NCBI GenBank assembly: GCA_964403525.1
Contig: CAYOGE010000011.1
Coordinates: 1 to 64,000 of the forward strand
Length of the DNA stretch: 64,000 nucleotides
Reading direction: 5' to 3'
Origin: JAJTGZ01 sp964403525
GTDB lineage: Bacteria; Planctomycetota; Phycisphaerae; Phycisphaerales; UBA1924
Positions 60,160 through 64,000 of this stretch are shown one piece after another. The first letter of the stretch is position 1. Each line of letters opens with the position of its first letter. The translations under genes were made by a program, and so were the position numbers. Under the pieces are notes generated by a model that was given only the letters and a program-made list of their open reading frames with translations, was not told where the DNA came from and searched no databases.

Positions 60160-61353
60160 ATGGGCGGTGACTGGGTGTGGTATCTCGGCGCGGGTGTGCT
60201 GGGTGTGGGGGCGTTGTGGCTGTTTGTGTGGGCGTGGTGGGGTGACCGGTCGCGCGGGCGGGCGCGGTGTGGGAGGTGCTGGTATTCGATGGAGGGGTTG
60301 CTGAGCGGAGAGGGATCGCCGTTGCCGGCGTGCCCGGAGTGCGGGTGGATGGGGAAGCGGAGGGGACAGTTCTACAAACCGCGGCGGCGGTGGGGGTGCG
60401 TGGTGCTGGCGGTGCTGGTTGCGCTTGGTGGGTTGGCGAGCGGGCTTACGCCGAAGGGCCGGCGTGACGGGGTGTGGTCGGTTACGCCGACGTGGGTGAT
60501 GTGGACGATCCTCGCGACGCCGTATCGGTCGGGCGTGTTTGAAGACGAACTGGCAGATCGGATCACCGGGAGTGTGAGCGCAGACGGTGCAGTTTCACGG
60601 TTGTACGCGCGTGAGCCAAGGCTCCGTCTGACGCGAGACGAGTGGGTTCGCGGCGTGCCGTTGCGGTGCAGCAGCTACGCGGCATTTGGCGGTGCGGCGA
60701 AGGGGGGCGGCGGGCTCACGCTCGTGCCGGCAAGGCTCTCGAAGAATGACGCCGATCTGTCGTTCTTTCCAAAGTCTCACGAGAATTGGTGGCAGCCGTC
60801 GAAGGTGCTGGTGGATGAGCAGACGGTTCTGCCGGGGGGTGGCGTAGACCTGATGTGGACTGCACCGTCTCGCAAGAGCTGGTCGCTCTTGAAGGGTCTG
60901 GGCCGCGTGCGGTTCGCCGAGTCGATCGACGAGGTCATGCGGCCGGTCGAGGTTTCCGGCGAGGAGTTTCTGTCGCGGTTGTCGCCACGCATCTTCGTGC
61001 TTCCAACGACCGACCGGCTTGCCCTTTCGATCAAGGACTCGTTCTCGGCACACGCGGAAGAGGCGGTGGGATGTCGGGTCGAACTGCGCGTTGGCGGTGT
61101 TGTGGTTGCACGGGGGCGCTGGTATCAGTCCAAGGAAGAGCCGTTGAGCGCCCGGCCGGTGCACGTGCAACTGCTCACGGCCTCCGGGACCCCGCTCGAG
61201 AACGCCGATGCGCCGCTGTTAGTGAATCGCTACCTCGCGGCCGGGGCGACCGCGAGGTTCAGCACGGACATCGAAATGGCGTTGTGCCCGTTCGAGTGCG
61301 TGCGATACTGGAAGGTGAACTTCGAAGTGCCGCTGCGCGAACTGGTGAAGTAG
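60160..61353 (+). CDS. Membrane protein with N-terminal zinc ribbon, unknown function
   Basis: A 397-aa protein. A membrane segment (WYLGAGVLGVGALWLFVWAW) is followed by a short zinc-ribbon, CGRCWYSMEGL then CPECGW, and a second membrane helix (WGCVVLAVLVALGGLASGL). The remaining ~270 residues are presumably outside the membrane and mostly beta, with no known motif (for example RLRLTRDEWVRGVPLRCSS and VGCRVELRVGGVVVARG). The CGxC...CPxCGW plus membrane helix layout is common in planctomycete proteins annotated only as hypothetical. It sits downstream of folC behind 9-bp repeats and its own TACGCT box. Confidence 0.7.
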   Translation: MGGDWVWYLGAGVLGVGALWLFVWAWWGDRSRGRARCGRCWYSMEGLLSGEGSPLPACPECGWMGKRRGQFYKPRRRWGCVVLAVLVALGGLASGLTPKGRRDGVWSVTPTWVMWTILATPYRSGVFEDELADRITGSVSADGAVSRLYAREPRLRLTRDEWVRGVPLRCSSYAAFGGAAKGGGGLTLVPARLSKNDADLSFFPKSHENWWQPSKVLVDEQTVLPGGGVDLMWTAPSRKSWSLLKGLGRVRFAESIDEVMRPVEVSGEEFLSRLSPRIFVLPTTDRLALSIKDSFSAHAEEAVGCRVELRVGGVVVARGRWYQSKEEPLSARPVHVQLLTASGTPLENADAPLLVNRYLAAGATARFSTDIEMALCPFECVRYWKVNFEVPLRELVK

Positions 61354-61383
61354 GTGAGCACGAGGCGAGAGCGTGCCGCACAC

Positions 61384-61446
61384 AAGGCACCCTCATCCGC
61401 CCTCTCAGAGCCTCGGGCACCTCATCCCAGCAATGCTGGAAGAAGG
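61384..61446. repeat. Interspersed hairpin repeat, copy C (degenerate)
   Basis: gcaccctcatccgccctctc, cagagcctcggg and a decayed hairpin tcccagcaatgctgga, between the convergent genes ending at 61353 and 61449. Homologous to copies A (3348) and B (45850). Confidence 0.65.
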
Positions 61447-61448
61447 TA

Positions 61449-62411
61449 TCAGTCGATCTTGCCCTTGCGCTGGGCGAAGACGGCTCCGCCGACGACGCCC
61501 GCGTCGTCTTCGAGCTTGGTCTTGACGATCTCGGTCTTGCGGAGGATGTGGGGGTAAACGGCGGCATGGTGGGCGGCGCGCACGAGGCGGACGAGCGGCT
61601 CGCCGATCGCTTCGGTGAGTCCTCCGCCCAGGACGACGCGTTGGAGACTCAGAGCGCTGTTGATCGAGGCGATGGCGATGCCGATGGAGTGGGCCGCGTC
61701 GTCGACGATCTCGCGGACGAGCGGGTCGTTGCCGCGGTAGGCGTCGGCGATCACGCGGGCCTTGACCTCGGAGAGGTCGCCCTCGGTGAGGCGGGTGACG
61801 AGGCTGGGGCGGCCCCCCTTAATCAGCTTGATGATCCGCTCGGCGACGGCGGAGCGCGAGCAGTTGTGCTCGAAGCTGCGGTGTCCGGGGGGCGAGCCGG
61901 GCAGGAGCGACATGTGCCCGATCTCACCGGCGGTGTTGAAGAAGCCCGGGTAGACGCGGTTGTTGAGGATGAGCCCGCCGCCGATGCCGGTGCCGAGCCA
62001 GACGGCCATCATGTGGGTCGAGCCCTTGCCCGCGCCGTGGGCGTGCTCGCCGATGACGGCGGCGCGCACGTCGTTGGTGACGTAGACCGGGCGACCGGTG
62101 GCGGTGCTGAGCGTGCGTGCGAGCGGCGCGTTGGTCCAGCGCAGGTTCGGGGCCTGGAGGATGACGCCGGTCTTCGGGTCGACCGCTCCGGCGGCGCCGA
62201 TGCCGATCGCGGAGACGCCGCGGACGGTGATGCCCGCGTCCTTGCACGCGTCGGCGACACCCTCGGCCATGCGCGTGACGACGGCCTTGAAGCCCTCGGC
62301 GGCCTTGGTCTTCTTCTTGGCGCGGCCGATCACTTTGCCGGTCGCGTCAACGACGCCGATCTGCATGTTGGTTCCGCCGAGGTCGATACCGATGACGGGA
62401 CGGGTGGCCAT
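61449..62411 (-). CDS. ROK-family sugar kinase (glucokinase-like)
   Basis: A 320-aa ATP-dependent sugar kinase of the ROK family. IGIDLGGTNMQIGVVD (residues 6-21) is the phosphate-1 motif, GIGAAGAVDPKTGVILQAPNLRW and VTNDVRAAVIGEH follow with the catalytic Asp, then WLGTGIGGGLILNN and TAGEIGHMSLL. The usual zinc motif CxCGxxGCxE is missing: at that place the chain reads GHRSFEHNCSRSAVAERI, with one Cys. This may mean a zinc-free member. ATG 62411 (MATRPVIGID) was preferred over 62438. Glucose is the likeliest substrate but N-acetyl sugars cannot be excluded. Confidence 0.9.
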   Translation of the reverse strand: MATRPVIGIDLGGTNMQIGVVDATGKVIGRAKKKTKAAEGFKAVVTRMAEGVADACKDAGITVRGVSAIGIGAAGAVDPKTGVILQAPNLRWTNAPLARTLSTATGRPVYVTNDVRAAVIGEHAHGAGKGSTHMMAVWLGTGIGGGLILNNRVYPGFFNTAGEIGHMSLLPGSPPGHRSFEHNCSRSAVAERIIKLIKGGRPSLVTRLTEGDLSEVKARVIADAYRGNDPLVREIVDDAAHSIGIAIASINSALSLQRVVLGGGLTEAIGEPLVRLVRAAHHAAVYPHILRKTEIVKTKLEDDAGVVGGAVFAQRKGKID

Positions 62412-62552
62412 GGGGGGTTCCAAAGGGCCAAACAGCAAAGCGCCAGATGGCCAAAGAAGTGGGGGTCAAGCAAAGCGGGAACGCGCGGAGGCAGGGATGC
62501 AGATACGGTGTAGAGAGTGTTTCGGTTATCGGAGGTGGCTACTTGCGTGGCG

Positions 62553-63296
62553 TCAGTTGGTGATCCTGGGGGAGGCGGGGGGCACCAGAAGCGAGCCGAG
62601 CCCTGTCAGGCCGATTGGTTCGCGCGTGAAGAAGCACTCGCCGGCCGCGGCCTTGATCCTTGAGCCGAAGTAGGCGTCCTGTGCGGCGATCATCGCGGGG
62701 AGGCTCTGGTTGAGCGGGTTGTCGGCGAACTGCGAGCGGTAGGCGGCGACGGCTGCCTGTTTCTTCTGGGCGAACGCCGAGGTGTCGATGATGAACGAGG
62801 GTTGCGGCACGATGCGCAGGTGTGTGGCGTAGTAGTAGATGAGCCAGGTGGGGTAGATCGGCGGCGCGCCGCCGTCGCCGGGCATCGCCAGCTTGGTGAG
62901 CTTGGCGTCAAACCGTGCGTCCTCGGTGATGCGGGTGACTGCGATGTGGTCGGGGTGTGCGTCCTCGAAGTAGGGCACGAAGACGATGTTGGCCTGGTGC
63001 GAGCGGATGACACCGGCGACCTTGTGCCGGTTCTCAAGGTTGTGCTCGACCCGCCGGTTGGGCAGGTCGAGCAGGTGGCGGCGCACCGGGTTTGAGGGTG
63101 CCGGCGGCGAGAGGGCGCGGGCGGCTTCAGCGGCTTCTTTGAGGCGCACGTCGCGGCTGCCGCGGGGAGTGGGCTCGCCGTCGGTGATGTCGAGCAGGAG
63201 GACGTTGTGCCCTTGATCGGCCAGGAGCGCGATCGTCCCGCCCATGCCGAGCTCTTGATCGTCAGGATGGGGGCCGACGACGAGGATGTTGGGCAT
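62553..63296 (-). CDS. PIG-L family N-acetylglucosaminyl deacetylase-like protein
   Basis: A 247-aa zinc-dependent deacetylase of the PIG-L/LmbE family. The metal motif VVGPHPDDQELGMGGT sits at residues 6-21; the third ligand is in AHPDHIAVTRI. Between them LLLDITDGEPTPRGS and RVEHNLENRHKVAGVIRSHQANIVFVPY are typical. Bacterial relatives include BshB (bacillithiol) and MshB, and sugar-antibiotic deacetylases; nothing nearby chooses among them. The family usually needs the DHxx..HPDH arrangement seen here, so it should be active. Start ATG 63296 follows TACCCT by 6 nt, with no ribosome site. Confidence 0.9.
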   Translation of the reverse strand: MPNILVVGPHPDDQELGMGGTIALLADQGHNVLLLDITDGEPTPRGSRDVRLKEAAEAARALSPPAPSNPVRRHLLDLPNRRVEHNLENRHKVAGVIRSHQANIVFVPYFEDAHPDHIAVTRITEDARFDAKLTKLAMPGDGGAPPIYPTWLIYYYATHLRIVPQPSFIIDTSAFAQKKQAAVAAYRSQFADNPLNQSLPAMIAAQDAYFGSRIKAAAGECFFTREPIGLTGLGSLLVPPASPRITN

Positions 63297-63302
63297 GGAG
63301 GT

Positions 63303-63308
63303 AGGGTA
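63303..63308 (-). promoter_or_regulatory. -10 box of the PIG-L gene, leaderless type
   Basis: TACCCT ends 6 nt before ATG 63296. Confidence 0.55.
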
Positions 63309-63365
63309 CGTGCGCCGGTCGCGGGCACGGCGGCCGCGTGGGTTCCACGCGGGCAGTGGGGGGGA

Positions 63366-63806
63366 TCACTCGGATTGCCCGACGACGACCAGGCCCGTGA
63401 GCTTGTCGCCCTGCTCGATCTGCATGAGCACGAGCTTCTCGGGGTTGTCGACGGCCCAGAACCCGCCGGCACGGAAGGTGTTGCCGTAGCGGTCCTTGAA
63501 GCCGGCAAGATCGACGGTGATGGTCTCACCCGGTTTGAGGCTCGCCAGCGGGAGCGAGTACCACTGGTTGGCCCAGAGTCGGGCGTCGGTGAAGGTCTGC
63601 GCGGTGGTGTTCGTGAACGTCGCCGTGGTGCCGTTGCGGAGCACCTGAATGTCGACAACCGAACTCTGCGGGGATGTGGGATAGACCGGGCCGTTGACGA
63701 TGTCACGCTCTCCGCCGGCGCAGGCGGCGAGCATGAGCATGGCGGGGGCGGCGAGTGTGGCGAGTGCGGCGGGGAAGCGGCAGAAAGGGGAATTGAGCGT
63801 GCGCAT
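63366..63806 (-). CDS. Small lipoprotein (YcfL/DUF1425-like)
   Basis: A 146-aa protein with a lipoprotein signal peptide: FPAALATLAAPAMLMLAACAG, lipobox LAAC. The mature part is beta-rich (SVVDIQVLRNGTTATFTNTTAQTFTDARLWANQWYSLP, LKPGETITVDLAGFKDRYGN). The pattern of a short Ig-like domain with ARLWANQWY resembles small outer-membrane lipoproteins of the DUF1425/YcfL sort; this family name is tentative. ATG 63806 sits 6 nt after TATCAT. It lies divergent from the right-edge gene, whose own box begins 11 bp away. Confidence 0.78.
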   Translation of the reverse strand: MRTLNSPFCRFPAALATLAAPAMLMLAACAGGERDIVNGPVYPTSPQSSVVDIQVLRNGTTATFTNTTAQTFTDARLWANQWYSLPLASLKPGETITVDLAGFKDRYGNTFRAGGFWAVDNPEKLVLMQIEQGDKLTGLVVVGQSE

Positions 63807-63812
63807 CGAGGC

Positions 63813-63818
63813 ATGATA
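63813..63818 (-). promoter_or_regulatory. -10 box of the lipoprotein gene, leaderless type
   Basis: TATCAT ends 6 nt before ATG 63806. Confidence 0.5.
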
Positions 63819-63829
63819 CACGCAATCCC

Positions 63830-63835
63830 TACGAT
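63830..63835 (+). promoter_or_regulatory. -10 box of the right-edge gene, leaderless type
   Basis: TACGAT ends 5 nt before GTG 63841; an in-frame TGA at 63835 rules out an earlier start. Confidence 0.5.
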
Positions 63836-63840
63836 GATGG

Positions 63841-64000
63841 GTGAGCGCCAACGGCAACAACGCGACCCCCCCGAGCCCGGCGATCGCCCCGGGGGCTGAG
63901 GAGATCGACGCCGCGGCGGTCGCTCGCGAGCTGGGGAAGAAGTGGCCCGGGGGGGTGGATCCGCGGGTGCCGGCGCTGGTGCCGGGCTTTGATGCGCCGT
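63841..64000 (+). CDS. Unknown protein, 5' part only
   Basis: Open from GTG 63841 to the window end (53 codons). An in-frame stop at 63835-63837 precedes it and TACGAT ends 5 nt before the GTG. The N-terminus is Asn/Pro/Ala-rich and probably disordered, then AVARELGKKWPGGVDPRVPALVPGF. Too little is present to assign a family. Confidence 0.6.
   Translation, partial: MSANGNNATPPSPAIAPGAEEIDAAAVARELGKKWPGGVDPRVPALVPGFDAP

Noticed and set aside
1..64000. tRNA and rRNA genes
   Set aside because: I looked through the intergenic gaps for T-loop and cloverleaf patterns and found none; a covariance-model search would be decisive.

Overview
The window is GC-rich chromosomal DNA that reads as a planctomycete, most likely of the class Phycisphaerae. 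The main evidence is twelve secreted proteins that end in the double 'NNDF(I/V)VFID.FF' module known as the GC-type dockerin, which I associate with that class. A NfeD/flotillin operon, many exported proteins and several planctomycete-style unknown proteins fit. No rRNA, tRNA or CRISPR array was seen.

Layout. 1-17.3 kb is mostly core genes: a partial secreted Tyr/Trp- and Lys/Pro-rich protein, ilvE, a PadR regulator, pheT, an Hsp70, the membrane-protease/flotillin set nfeD-nfeD-floA, a minus-strand glycosyltransferase / TonB-like / small exported protein operon, then a bifunctional-nuclease-family gene, truD and a HAD hydrolase. 17.4-39.7 kb is an accessory island of eleven minus-strand genes for exported proteins, ten of them ending in the dockerin module. 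Their N-terminal parts differ widely: beta-helices, a sugar dehydrogenase with PKD and Ig-like domains, a C39-like cysteine peptidase, and YAWGENIGW repeats. Four are tandem paralogues, two of which share a perfect 461-bp repeat. 39.8-46.5 kb returns to core genes (ispE, a Nif3-family gene, an alpha/beta hydrolase, gltX). Two more dockerin proteins lie at 46.8-51.7 kb. 51.8-64 kb holds glnS, a REP-associated tyrosine transposase with a three-unit palindrome array, a glycogen-debranching-type glucosidase, guaB, folC, a ROK kinase, a PIG-L deacetylase, a lipoprotein and the start of one more gene.

Two themes stand out. First, the dockerin island looks like a secreted set of proteins sharing one C-terminal tag. 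In all twelve proteins the tag is a 68-72 residue, two-EF-hand module bounded by one Cys at each end. No cohesin or scaffold gene is in the window. Second, at least eighteen genes, mostly housekeeping, have a TANNNT box 5-9 nt before the start codon and no Shine-Dalgarno sequence, which is the pattern of leaderless mRNAs. Most dockerin genes instead have purine-rich ribosome binding sites. Several start codons here were chosen on this basis (for example GTG 7676 and GTG 56673). The window also carries three families of short intergenic repeats: 9-bp periodic elements, 'gcaccctcat' hairpins, and REP palindromes beside the transposase.
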